64,000 nucleotides of DNA from Ceratothoa steindachneri (Eukaryota > Arthropoda > Malacostraca > Isopoda > Cymothoidae). The notes under the pieces were generated by a model, which worked only from the letters and a program-made list of their open reading frames with translations, was not told the DNA's origin and ran no database searches. The position numbers and the translations under genes are program-made. Where the stretch lies: contig OZ018323.1 of assembly GCA_963969495.1 (NCBI GenBank), positions 68,035,720-68,099,719 on the forward strand, written 5' to 3'. Shown here piece after piece: positions 1-10,181 of this stretch (position 1 is the first letter of the stretch; each line of letters starts with the position of its first letter).

Positions 1-206
1 TCAACTGAGTGTTCAGATTTAGCTCCCGGGTATTAACAGAAACAGGTGTAGATTTTGAAAAAAAAATATCAGTGATCTTTCTGAAACCATCTGCATCTTT
101 CTTTTTCCGTTCATTCTCTTGAATTTTTCTTTTTATCTTTTGGGACCCACCTGCATAGGTACGACCAATATCCAGTTCACGCGAAGCCATACTTAAGTGA
201 TGAGAT
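1..206 (-). CDS. 5' part of an unidentified protein, partial at window edge
   Basis: Read on the minus strand, an ATG at 190-188 opens 63 codons without a stop, running off the window at position 1. The peptide starts MASRELDIGRTYAGG and continues with a strongly basic, charged stretch (KIKRKIQENERKKKD) and then a FRKITDIFF segment. Just upstream of the ATG, on the minus strand, a T-rich tract ending in ACAG (207-220) is a good 3' splice site, so this looks like a coding exon with 16 bases of 5' untranslated sequence. I do not recognise the family with certainty. The charged N-terminus followed by a short hydrophobic stretch resembles the start of zinc-finger MYM/TTF-type, hAT-derived proteins, so it could be host or transposon derived. 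The real end lies outside the window. Confidence 0.4.
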
Positions 207-210
207 CTGT

Positions 211-745
211 AAAAAAAAACAACTTAAAATAAATAAATAAATCGTCAAAATAATATATTAGATACCATAGATATAAGATCAATGAGAGACAAACAACCGG
301 CCAAGAGCAAACAAAGAAAACCAAAAGCCCATGTTGGCAATAATGAAAATTCAACATGTCCAAAATTTTAAAATGAAAACTCTGATAAATTAATTAATAA
401 TTTATTATCACTTAAAGAGTAAAAAACAACTTACTGTCCAAATACTGTAAAAAATACTGTTCAAATTGAAATTAAAAAAAAAATTAATGTTAAAATCATT
501 TTATTCAATACAAATAGTTGAAAAATGAATTTTAATTGAAAAACTAAACATCCGGTCTCTAGTCATTTTAAAATTGGCAGTAAATAGCTAGGTAATTTAA
601 AATGTGTGACTGGGCCTGGGACTATGGCCCATTTGGCCTTATGGGTAATCTGGCCCTTGGCACGTGTCGACTAAATTCTCGGTCTCTCTTATCCTGGTCT
701 TCGAGGTACACGAAAGCTCACCGCACATCGCTTTGTGTGTCTAAT
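211..745. other. AT-rich spacer, no gene seen
   Basis: This stretch is AT-rich with frequent stops in all frames. I see no conserved protein match, RNA gene or clear repeat. If the exon to its left is real, the first part is the intron before it. Confidence 0.5.
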
Positions 746-749
746 TATG

Positions 750-1936
750 AACGCGAAGTGATCAAATACACCCACTCGTGCTTGTCTTGCAGCGTGCCAA
801 AGTCCAATGCCACACAAAAACACCTCTGATCTCTCTTTCCCTTCCATCGTCGCGTTTTGACGGCATTCACCTCGATCTGTTTGGTCCTCTCCCTATTACT
901 AAGACTGTAATTATCTTCTGACTATAATAGATTGTTTTAACTGTTGGTCAGAGGCCCTGCCTATTCCAGACACTCAAACTCCAACTGTTAGTAGAGCCTC
1001 CATTACGGGTTGAATCTCGCGTTTTGGTGTTCCTTCAACAATCACGCCCGATCGCGGGAACCAATTCGAATCACACCAGTAGAAAGAGCTTATGTCAGTT
1101 ATTGACTTATTTCGCTTACGTACCACAAGCTACCATGCTCAGAGTAACGGTGCCATTGAACTTTTCCATAGGCAAATCAAGGCTAACCTACGCTCCTCGG
1201 ATCCTAGTATTACGTGGGTAGCCAAGCCGCCTATGATCTTAATGGGGGTTAGTTCATCTCTAACTGAACACGTCTTGCTCTACTACAAAATTACTTTTCG
1301 GCACAGACCTTCGTCTTCAAGATCAATTCGTTTCTTCTTCTGATCGACCCCTAGTCTAGATCCAGCTTCCTACCTGCACAATTTAATAGGGGCAATGGTT
1401 GAACTCAGTCTCAATCGCCCATAGAGTGCATGGTAAATGCGATGCTTTTGTGGCAAAGGAAATAACCTGTTCTCAGGGTTTTTTCCCGTTGTGATTTAGC
1501 ACGCTCACTATTACAAACCGTATATGACGGACCATTTCTTGTCATTTCCAGAAGGTCAAAATTCTTTGTCCTATAGCGTGGCACAAAGCAGGATACCGCT
1601 TATCTGGTTCGCTTGAAACCTGCATTTATCGACACTGTTCAAACTGAAATGCCCTAGATTTCTTCTTCCACTATAAATGCAAATGGTCTCGCTGTACCCG
1701 ATAATGTTTTCTTTATGCCTCCTACTACCACAACTTTGAATTACCTAATGCTACCACCTCCCTTTCTTTTGCAGGAACCTTCGTTGTCAGCGTTAGCTAT
1801 TCAAGAGAATATTCAGTCTCAATATGTTCCTGCCTTAGCAAATGTTAGTTCGAAAGAACTAGACAGGCTAATCACCTTCGTTCATACCACCTTTGCGCGT
1901 GCGAATGCCTCGCCCTTTTCCATTATTAAATTTTAG
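750..1936 (+). pseudogene. Decayed Ty3/gypsy retrotransposon pol: integrase and C-terminal tail
   Basis: Several frames together read as the 3' part of a Ty3/gypsy pol. There is an integrase zinc-finger remnant near 775-800 (CLSC, then VPKSN). The integrase core follows: FDGIHLDLFGPLPITK near 855-905 (first catalytic Asp region), then FGVPSTI followed by RGNQFES near 1023-1075 and AQSNGAIELFHRQIKA near 1138-1185, which carries the Glu region. The chromatin-proximal tail is suggested by LVRLKPAFIDTVQTE near 1605-1650. Frameshifts and stops break the frame at least four times, so it cannot make an enzyme. I saw no LTRs around it. The identification rests on known integrase motifs and their correct order; the exact ends are inferred. 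Confidence 0.7.
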
Positions 1937-2339
1937 TCTGTGTTTTTTCTCTTACGCTATTACTGGGCTTAAATTAAATTAATCTTTTGTAAAACTAATT
2001 TTTCATTTTCTTTATCTCAAATTTTATCATAAAGTGTAACAGTCTTATATTAGACCTCGATAGGTTCATTAGAAAGCAAACTGGAGGCACGCTGGCAAAT
2101 GCTTAATAATGCAAATGAGAATGGTAGGGAGATACTGACCAATGCGCACACGCATACGAAAATAAAAGCGAAACGAGTAATTAACTAGGTAAAAAAACAA
2201 CAAATGAAACAGACAAAACAGAATATGAATGAGAATCTAGATGTAAAACAAGAAGTTATTCTGGAATGAAGGGAATTACTTACTTTACTTTGTCGCTTTC
2301 CTAGTTCTCTTTAGTCAAGCCCGACTGCGAATTAGGAAG

Positions 2340-2564
2340 ATGCTACGGCATGTGGTCCTTCCTAGAAGTCTGGCCTTAGAGGATATATTGAAAGTTGCTC
2401 TGAAATGGCTGAGTGAGAGGCAGGCTATGATGAGATGGGTAGTTTTATCAGATTGTTGTGGGTTGCCGCAGAAGATGTCGCAGTTTAATCTATTTTTGTA
2501 TTCACGTAGGGAAAGTATTGTCCTGATTGCGGGGGGTGGGTGGAAAACTGCTTCTGCAATTTAA
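2340..2564 (+). pseudogene. Possible gag-like fragment
   Basis: A 74-codon open frame contains LRHVVLPRSLALEDILKVA and LSERQAM. That pattern resembles the C-terminal part of some Ty3/gypsy Gag proteins, where a helix of this kind precedes zinc knuckles. A weak Cys-rich stretch (YCPDCGG) follows in another frame near 2517-2540. It lies downstream of the integrase remnant in the same orientation, so it may belong to a second degraded copy. The match is weak and an accidental open frame is possible. Confidence 0.22.
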
Positions 2565-2669
2565 AGTAGAAAGGAAGAGAAAATGTGAAAATTCAAGTAA
2601 AAATGCAGTGTACGAATGGTAGGGTACTTGTGAACAGTGGCAGCTCAAAAGTAGATAGCGAGACTACTT

Positions 2670-4540
2670 TGACGAAATTTAAAAAAACAACAAAAAACGG
2701 CTTTTTTTCAAATTTCACTTGAAAAAAGTCCCAAATACCCCGAGAATAAAACCCGGGTTTTTAGGGCTGGGTTTTTTTTTATTTGCCCACCCTGCGTCGA
2801 CTTACCAGTATTTGACGCAAAAACTGAATGTGTCCTGTTCAACTATCTATGGTGGAGTTGAGGGGTTAAAGCTTATGGGTGTATCGTGTTACAACTGATA
2901 GGTGATTAAAGGCCCAGGTATGGGGTACGAGTTTCTTCAATCCAATATAGCGCGTTTTGGTGTAATTGGTTACTGAGCGCTAGCCTTGGGCTGACTCCAT
3001 TTGGGGATGACTATCCTCTCGTTTAATTTTTTGCATTCTAGGCTGGGTAAGAGGACCAGTTGATTACCCCCGTAGGAAAAGGAAATCCCTTCCGGGATTT
3101 CCTTTTCCTACGGGAGTAATGAATTCGTTTGGTCTACGTCAGGAATTTGAGGCTATCCTATTAATGTCGGGGTCTACTTTTGGCTTACGCTTGCTCTTCT
3201 CGAGCTGACAGTTGACCTTGTTACTGAATACAGAAATTCCTTGTGCGTCATTTTGAATTTTATTTATCGTGTCGATAAATGTAGGCGTTTCCCACTGTTG
3301 GCCAATCATGCGGTTTGGATGGAGCTTACTTGAATGGAAAGTTTATTTGTATGTCCAGGAGGATAGGGAGCAAATGAGTAGGGAGGTTTGATTCAGGCCT
3401 CTGCTAGATAATTTTATCTTGGGGACAGATATGATTTTAGGAAATAAGATTTCGTGTTTCACGGCTCTGTGACAATATACAAAGGCCCAGCATCTTCCCT
3501 GTTTTTCAACTTGATGTTTGATAAATATATCTGCACAGCTGTTTCGGCGTCTGCAAGAATTTGGGCGCGGCCCGAATACTCATCAAATATAACGTGAGAA
3601 GCTCCTTTGCTTGTGTCAGTTGTATGCGTGTGACCGTGTGAAAGCGTCTCGAATTCATTTTTGCTATATAGCCTTTACAAGAATACAGTATTTGCCTATA
3701 TTATTTACCTGATTCGATGACAAAATGTTATACAATTTCAGTAGATTAATTGCAGGTAAATAATTATGTGCGTACCCATTTCAAGACTTCATAGGACTCA
3801 CATGACACTCATATGTAAGGTTTCTTTGTTGATCCTAATCCACCTTGCAATGGGGCACTACATATCCACGAACATGAATGAGGACCTTTATTCCAGGAAC
3901 TTGATCTTGTAAATCAAACATTTCATCGCCAGGGGCAAACTTTAGTAAACATAGAATGGTCCCCCCTATTGAGGCAAGGTGTTAGATATAAGGCGGTTCG
4001 GGTATCTTATTACACAACAACGCAATTGGAAATTTAAAAATGAAATTTAATAAGGGTTTCTCTCTTGGAAGTTAATGAAAATTAATTGAGTAAAATATAA
4101 TATTAATAAATGGGTAAGTTCGGCGGATATATTGAAAATTAATTTATTAAAACATGTATTATAGACTTTTGCGACATTGGGCAACTTATCGGGGAATCAT
4201 CGAGAATGGGGAGGAAATGAAAAATATAACTATTTCGAAGAATCAATATTATAAATATGTACTCGAATTTTAATTATTAAGGGAATTGGAAAATAGTATT
4301 GGAAATATATATAAATATCTTTGTCTAACGAATTTAAGGGTTGATATAGAGATGACCTTAATTGGGTAAAAAGGAATTACTGCAACGTAATAGATAATTC
4401 AAGTAAGTGAGATTGGAATTAAACCTTAGAATAACAATTTGGGTGGCAATGACTTAAGGTGATATAGTTTGATTTTGTAATTTTTGTATGGATGTACGTA
4501 GCAATAGGAATTAAATATTTAACAATGTCGGTATGTATGT
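2670..4540. other. No recognisable gene; AT-rich with one strong hairpin
   Basis: Apart from the hairpin at 3063-3120 I find no feature with support. A minus-strand stretch near 3830-3920 reads FDLQDQVPGIKVLIHVRGY in one frame without flanking conservation, and I could not assign it. Confidence 0.4.
3063..3120. repeat. Near-perfect 27-bp inverted repeat (hairpin)
   Basis: The left arm at 3063-3089 and the right arm at 3094-3120 are reverse complements at 26 of 27 positions, separated by only 4 bases. The core of the left arm is ccgtaggaaaaggaaatccc. It could be a terminal-repeat footprint, a foldback element or an RNA hairpin. No other copy was noticed in the window. Confidence 0.85.
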
Positions 4541-4541
4541 A

Positions 4542-6310
4542 TTATTGTATAGAAATTTGTAATAATGCATATGTAATGGTAGGATGTGTGATAATGGTAG
4601 GAAAAGGAAATACATGAGCTAAATTTACGGTACCTACAATGTTTGTAGCGTTTGTATAATTCCACCATAGATGAGCTGCGTAAGCTGACTCACAATAAGA
4701 CCTAAACAGTTTAATTTTTACACTTTCAGTACAATGTCCGAAATGTCTTTTAATCATGTTACTTTGTCTATACAGCTTGTTACGCTGGCGTTCTATATCT
4801 AATGTGTCTTTGAGATCATCACTAATTATATGTCCTAAATACTTTATATTGCTCACTATTGGAATTGTATCATTACCTAGCTTAAAACTATCCTATTTAC
4901 AACATTTAAGAAATTTAGACTTAAAAACTAGCACCGCACTTTTAGAACTATTAAATGGTAATTGTGTAGACTATGGGCAGATGCGATTCTAGTTTATTTT
5001 TTGGGCTACTTTTCATCGTTTTTCTGCTATCGCACTGGCCAATCACAGATCTGGATTCATTTTCATAAATGACCAATCAGAAAGCTCTATTTGTTTCAAG
5101 GCTTTTTGTGTTTTTTCTAATAATCAAAAATTGGTTTATCTTATATTTTTGCTGTTTTTTTCCCCCTCATTTCTTTTCTATATATCCTACCTACCCTATG
5201 CCTGACATTATTTAGTGTTTTTATTTACTTTTTACTTAATTTCCCATCCTGTCTGACGTAAGTATTAACCATTATTTTGAGCGTCGGCTCGTTGTTGGGT
5301 ACGGCTCACCGCGGGGATAACACTGCGATAACCCTCAGTTTCAATCCTTTGGGGGGGGGGGTCTGGGGGGCACAGCCCCCCAGTATAAAAACGAAAATCG
5401 CCATAAAATTCTTCGATTTCATCTCTAAAAAAGTAACAACGAAAAGTAGCCCAAAATAGCCAAAAAAAAACTAGGCTTACGATCTGCCCATAGTCTTCAC
5501 AATTACCCTATTAAATTTGATATTATTTTTTATCCCAAAATCATTACAAACGTTAATTAATTTATTTAGACCACTTGCAGATGATGCAATTAGTGAAATG
5601 TCATCTGCATAAATAAAATGATTCGTTTTTGCATTACCTATTATACAACCTACTATAATTTTGCCTAATTCTATGGATAAATCATTTATACACATACAGA
5701 ATAGGTAAGGAGAAAGAATTCCTCCCTGTCGAACACCATTACTTACGGTAAAGAAGTCAGATATGGTATTTGATCATCTTACACACATTTTTTGAGTAGC
5801 ATACCAGTAACTAATTATTCTTATAATATATGGTGAAACCTTAAATTTACTTATCTATTAGAACTCTGTGATTTACTCTGTCAAAAGCCTTTGACGCATC
5901 CAAAAAACAGGAATATATATTGCTATTAAACTATTATATTTCAATATCATTTCTTTTAATGAGTAAATACACATATCTGTACCATGATTTTTCTTAAATC
6001 CAAATTGGTTGTCCGTTGTTAAGATAAATGATTCTATTCTACTAAGTATGATTCTTTCTAAAATTTTACTACAGATACTAGCTAACGCAATTGGCCTATA
6101 ATTGGATTTTATAGTTATACTTTGACTTTTGTTTTTAATAATGGGTATTAATACAACAGACAACATGCTTTCAGGTAAGACTCCATGTACGAGACAGCCA
6201 GTGAGACACATAGCTAATAATGGAATAATTTTTGCACTTTTAAATTTAAAATGTTCAGCTTGAATTTCATCCAATCCACAACTTTTATTTACATGAAGTT
6301 TTCTTATCAT
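4542..6310 (-). pseudogene. Non-LTR retrotransposon reverse transcriptase, broken
   Basis: Three minus-strand segments form one LINE reverse transcriptase in order. Residues around CGLDEIQAEHFK, SNYRPIALASICSKILERI and NQFGFKKNHGT (6310-5900) are fingers/palm motifs. MCINDLSIELGKI and YADDISLIASSASGL (5695-5560) include the catalytic YADD box. NIKYLGHIISDDLKDTLDI with LYRQSNMIKRHFGHC (4856-4600) is the thumb region. A frameshift lies near 5900, where LDASKAFDRVNH-type sequence is expected, and a 552-bp inverted-repeat element (4956-5507) splits the gene right after the palm (IKFN, continuing as FNSSKSAVLVF on the other side, with a further stop). The upstream end lies next to a second inserted element at 6361. 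The superfamily (Jockey/I/RTE-like) cannot be set by eye. The copy is inactive. Confidence 0.8.
4956..5507. mobile_element. 552-bp inverted-repeat DNA element (MITE-like) with 8-bp TSD
   Basis: The element is flanked by the direct repeat ctattaaa (4948-4955 and 5508-5515). Its ends are inverted repeats: left TGGTAATTGTGTAGACTA and right, read inward, GGGTAATTGTGAAGACTA. Similarity continues for about 60 bp (GGGCAGAT, then CTAGTTT, then TTGGGCTACTTTTC). Removing the element and one repeat restores the surrounding LINE reading direction. The interior holds a GC-rich hairpin near 5359-5383 (ctggggggcacagccccccag split by a short loop) that is also present, reversed, in the element at 6361-7314. 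The 8-bp duplication fits Merlin, hAT or P-type transposases; the shared GGTAA end and shared interior suggest one family with 6361-7314. Confidence 0.85.
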
Positions 6311-6360
6311 GGTAGCAGCAAGATAGTGGTAATTTTAGTTATTAAGGTAAATATAATCTT

Positions 6361-7314
6361 GGTAACACTTCAGATTCGTGGCGCACGGTAGATGGCGCTG
6401 TTAGTCGGCTACAATTTTGGGCTACAACATATCTCTTATGACGTCAGACGGTAGCGTCAGATGTGAACAATATCGGCGTAATATTCTTTGGTATATGAGT
6501 ATATACTGGGGGACTGCGCCCCCCAGACCCCCCCAATTGATTGAAACTCAGGGTCATCGTAGGGTGGTCTCCCTGCAGTGCTTACTCCCCCACGAGCAGC
6601 TTTTTACTGGCAGAAAAAACGTAACCTAAAGACAAACAATACTAACTTTAAGCGGGCGGGTATAATTCTGCTATGGCTAGCAGAAATTCGTGGAATCGCT
6701 CTTTGATACTGAAAAATTTCTTCACGAAAAGAGCGGTTGCGAGATAGCCAGCAAAATGTTTACCGTTTTCGTCTAAATAGAACTTATCACAACGAAACAG
6801 TAAATTTTCCGAAAAATGTAAATTCGCACTGTATTTTGGGCATTTTATAGTTTTCTTAATTAATTTCTGAGCCTCTAGATAATCTAAAAGTTTTTCGCGG
6901 TTATGCAAAATAAAGCCAAATTCGAATAATGACGAAGCACAAGTAGAGCACGCAAACGACATAACTACAATTTTTTTTTTGCAAAACGGGTCATAGTTAT
7001 AAGCTACGACGTTGCCAGTAAGAAGCTGTTATCGTTCGTAACAATACAAAATATACGAAAACAAAAAAAACAACAATAAAAGACATCAAGAAACCTTACC
7101 TAACTTAGAAAAAACTATAAACAAGCAGAGGCACAGATATTTAGTAAATAATACAAACTAAAAGTTACAAATCCCCAAAACAACAAAACAATATAACGCC
7201 GTGATTGGTCATATCTGAGGCTACCGTCTGACGTCATAAGAGATATGCTGTAGCCCAAAATTGTAGCCGACTAATAGCGCCATCTACCGTGCGCCACGAA
7301 TCTGAAGTATTACC
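6361..7314. mobile_element. 954-bp DNA transposon relic with ~105-bp TIRs and 8-bp TSD
   Basis: The direct repeat ataatctt flanks the element exactly (6353-6360 and 7315-7322). The termini are inverted repeats of about 105 bp, starting GGTAACACTTCAGATTCG on the left and GGTAATACTTCAGATTCG on the right, with only scattered mismatches through the gacgtcagacggtag block. The interior contains the hairpin ctgggggactgcgccccccag (near 6507-6528) and a broken minus-strand ORF resembling the N-terminus of ISXO2/Merlin transposases. The 8-bp duplication is what Merlin elements make, which supports this assignment, though the catalytic part is missing. Confidence 0.88.
6648..6962 (-). pseudogene. N-terminal fragment of ISXO2/Merlin-like transposase
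   Basis: The 104-residue frame begins MSFACSTCASSLFEFGF and contains KKTIKCPKYSANLHFSEN, then LLFRCDKFYLDENG, then FSIKERFHEFLLAI. The spacing of CPK-x(n)-RCDK matches the zinc-ribbon that opens ISXO2-like (Merlin) transposases, followed by the helix that precedes the catalytic core. The second Cys of the first CxxC is Tyr here, so the ribbon is damaged. The DDE core is absent, so only a stub of the gene remains inside a 954-bp element. The family call is by motif layout only; the context (8-bp target duplication, TIRs beginning GG) agrees with it. Confidence 0.5.
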
Positions 7315-7322
7315 ATAATCTT

Positions 7323-8175
7323 TTGGTGCCTTTTGGATAAGTAATATCAAAATTTTATACTTCCAAATTGTATTGTATTTTTATTAAAGTTTTTTGTTTG
7401 TTTGATTCATCTTGCAATTCCTTTTTAAGGATTAAATTGGTTACTGTTAAATTGTACATTTTCTTTGGCAGATAACTGCGAAGGGCAAACTTTTGTATTA
7501 TGAAAATGAACATTTTGGATTCATATACAAAGATGTTTAAACTTAAAAAATATATAATTCTTCATTTAGATCCCTTTGTAAGATATTTACAATAAACACC
7601 AATATTCACAATGAAATATATATATGAATTCCAAATCATTTCATCTGTGAGGAATTGTCCTTAAATTATTGATAAGGGAAGAATTTTTCTTATTATGAAA
7701 CGAAGTTCATTCAGTGGAGATGATGTTGTGGTTGTTTATATCTCTCCGGGTAAAGATGGCATCTCTACTACTTTCGACCGCTTGGTTGATTAAGGTAGAA
7801 AACTTTGATCCTACGCCATGTGCTGTAGAGCCCCGCCAACGTTATTATAATTAAGTGAGACTACGCTTTCTGTGCGGTCGTCAGGAGGAAATATATTAGA
7901 GTTGAGGGATAGGGGCGGATCCAAGCCCTACTTGTATTCTGCTAATTAGAAAGAGTTATGTTATAATATAGAATATAGACATAAAGCTTTGTAAACCGTT
8001 GCGATCGAATGAATCGTATATGATACCTGACTAAAATACAGGTAAATATAAAAAATAATTATTAAATTTACTATTATACCTTCAGTGGCGTAGCTAGTAA
8101 CAAATTTATTTTGTAAATTTAATGTCCTGTGATACATCCAAAGGAACGATGAAGCAATAAATTAGTTAAGCACAG
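7323..8175. other. AT-rich spacer, nothing recognised
   Basis: Stop codons are dense on both strands and I see no repeat or conserved peptide. The first part probably belongs to the LINE interrupted by the element to its left. Confidence 0.4.
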
Positions 8176-8179
8176 CGGC

Positions 8180-8454
8180 ACAAAAAGAGTTGCAAATAAT
8201 ACAGAACAAATGTGTGTATACCATATCAAACACACGGAAAGGAAGAGAGTAGAAACCTACATAGAGCGGTCGAGATCACTCCGCTCAACTCTCTACTAAA
8301 AGCAAGAGCAGAAGCCACGAAAGAAAAAATAACATCCGATACCACCGACCAGATCAGAGCACTCCTAGAAGAAAATCAACAAAACCTATGCCATGCAATA
8401 TTCCCAAGCAGCGCCAGCAAGCTTGGTAACGAAGTTGTTTCATACTATGCATAA
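8180..8454 (+). pseudogene. C-terminal scrap of a non-LTR retrotransposon RT
   Basis: Two frames read together give LQIIQNKCV (from about 8190), then ESRNLHRAVEITPLNSLLKA, then RAEATKEKI. This is the usual C-terminal end of many LINE reverse transcriptases (LQxxQNKxLR, then ELHxxxxIxPLxxxLxxRA). A one-base frameshift near 8212 separates the pieces. Only the last ~85 residues are left. Assignment to a LINE family is not possible. Confidence 0.45.
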
Positions 8455-8861
8455 AACGATTAATTACACTGGACTGCACCGCCCCTTCCCCCAACTTTCT
8501 TGCAACAAATACTTCTTTACAATTTCCCATTACAATTTTGCATGCTGAATCCAGAAATCATACTCATTTTTTTTTGCAATAACCGACACTAAATTATTCA
8601 GGTTTATCGTACAGAAATGCGTCTTAGCCAGGTCTATAAAATCCTGTAAATTTATATAGGTAAGTAAAGGCAAACAGAGGTTGACAGGCCATTTTATTTT
8701 ATTGAGAAGAAACAAAATCATGATAAATATACGTTACACACATACAGGCATGTACATATCTGCTTACGAAAATCACCATTGTATTTGAATGTTGATGCCA
8801 GCTATTCTCCCTCAAAGGCACGCGTTCGAGACTTTCTCTTGTGTGCCGGTGTATCAGCAGA

Positions 8862-9846
8862 TGTTGCCCGGCTTCTTTGAAGCGACCAGCAGAAATCAGC
8901 CATTATCAGCACGCCCCAATTGCCTTGATAGTGGTGCTCCATTTCGGATATATCTTGATGGAACCTCTCCCCCTGTTCCTCACTGAAGTCACCCAAGTTG
9001 GCAGGAAAGTAGTCAAGATGGCTATGGAGGAAATGCATTTTTATGCTCATCCGTACGCCAGCCGTCTCATATGCTTGAAGCATGTTCCCAACTCTTTCCT
9101 TGTAGTAATCCGCTTTTGTGTTGCCCAAGAAGCCTGTTACAACTGACTTAAAACTATTCCAAGCACTTCTTTCATGAGGTGTTAATGCTTCAGTAAAGCC
9201 GGTGTCTGAAAGAAGCTCACGAATCTGTGGTCCAACAATTATGCCGGCTTTCATTTTAGCATCACTTACAGAAGGGAATTTGTGGGACAGGTACTTAAAC
9301 CCTTCTCAATCTTTCGGAAGCGCTTTTACAAAGTTCTTCATCAATCCCAGCTTTATGTGTTGCCCGGCTTCTTTGAAGCGACCAGCAGAAATCAGCCATT
9401 ATCAGCACGCCCCAATTGCCTTGATAGTGGTGCTCCATTTCGGATATATCTTGATGGAATCTCTCCCCCTGTTCCTCACTGAAGTCACCCAAGTTGGCAG
9501 GAAAGTAGTCAAGATGGCTATGGAGGAAATGCATTTTTATGCTCATCCGTACGCCAGCCGTCTCATATGCTTGAAGCATGTTCCCAACTCTTTCCTTGTA
9601 GTAATCCGCTTTTGTGTTGCCCAAGAAGCCTGTTACAACTGACTTAAAACTATTCCAAGCACTTCTTTCATGAGGTGTTAATGCTTCAGTAAAGCCGGTG
9701 TCTGAAAGAAGCTCACGAATCTGTGGTCCAACAATTATGCCGGCTTTCATTTTAGCAGAAGGGAATTTGTGGGACAGGTACTTAAACCCTTCTCAATCTT
9801 TCGGAAGCGCTTTTACAAAGTTCTTCATCAATCCCAGCTTTATGTG
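8862..9846. repeat. Tandem duplication of a ~490-bp unit
   Basis: The block starting tgttgcccggcttctttgaa occurs at 8862 and again at 9358. The two units run in parallel up to ctttatg (ending 9357 and 9844) with almost no base changes. The left unit keeps 9 bases (coding VSD in FPSVSDAKMKAG) that the right unit lacks. Both units carry the same in-frame TGA just before the duplicated C-terminal region, so the gene was already dead when the segment duplicated. The duplication covers the C-terminal half of the HFLHSHLD family gene. Confidence 0.92.
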
Positions 9847-10181
9847 AAGTGGAGGTAGAAGCACTCTCTCCGCTGGTACAAGTGGTAGAGCTTTGACGTT
9901 ATGGCGGCCAGGTACAAATTCCGCCCGTTGTGGCCATTGCACTTCTCGATAGTGTACGCAATCTGCACGGCTGTCCCACAAGCATAAAAAGCATGGATGT
10001 TTTGTGTAGCCTCCCTGCAGCCCCAGCAAAATACTTAGGACATTCAGGTCACCACAAAGAAGACAGTTGTGATCCTGATATTTTATTCTGCTAGGAAGAT
10101 GTGACATAGTAGCGTAGGTTTCTTTCAGGGTGACGGAATATGCAATGGGCAATGATGCTACTTTTTTGCCATTAAAAAGTA

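Noticed and set aside
8530..8721. Minus frame starting MILFLLNKIKWPVNLCLPLL
   Set aside because: No family recognised and no splice or promoter context; left as chance, although it is close to the broken gene at 8802.
8841..9642. Plus-strand frames of 101 and 146 codons with identical ends
   Set aside because: They are antisense shadows of the duplicated minus-strand gene; the minus strand carries the conserved motifs.
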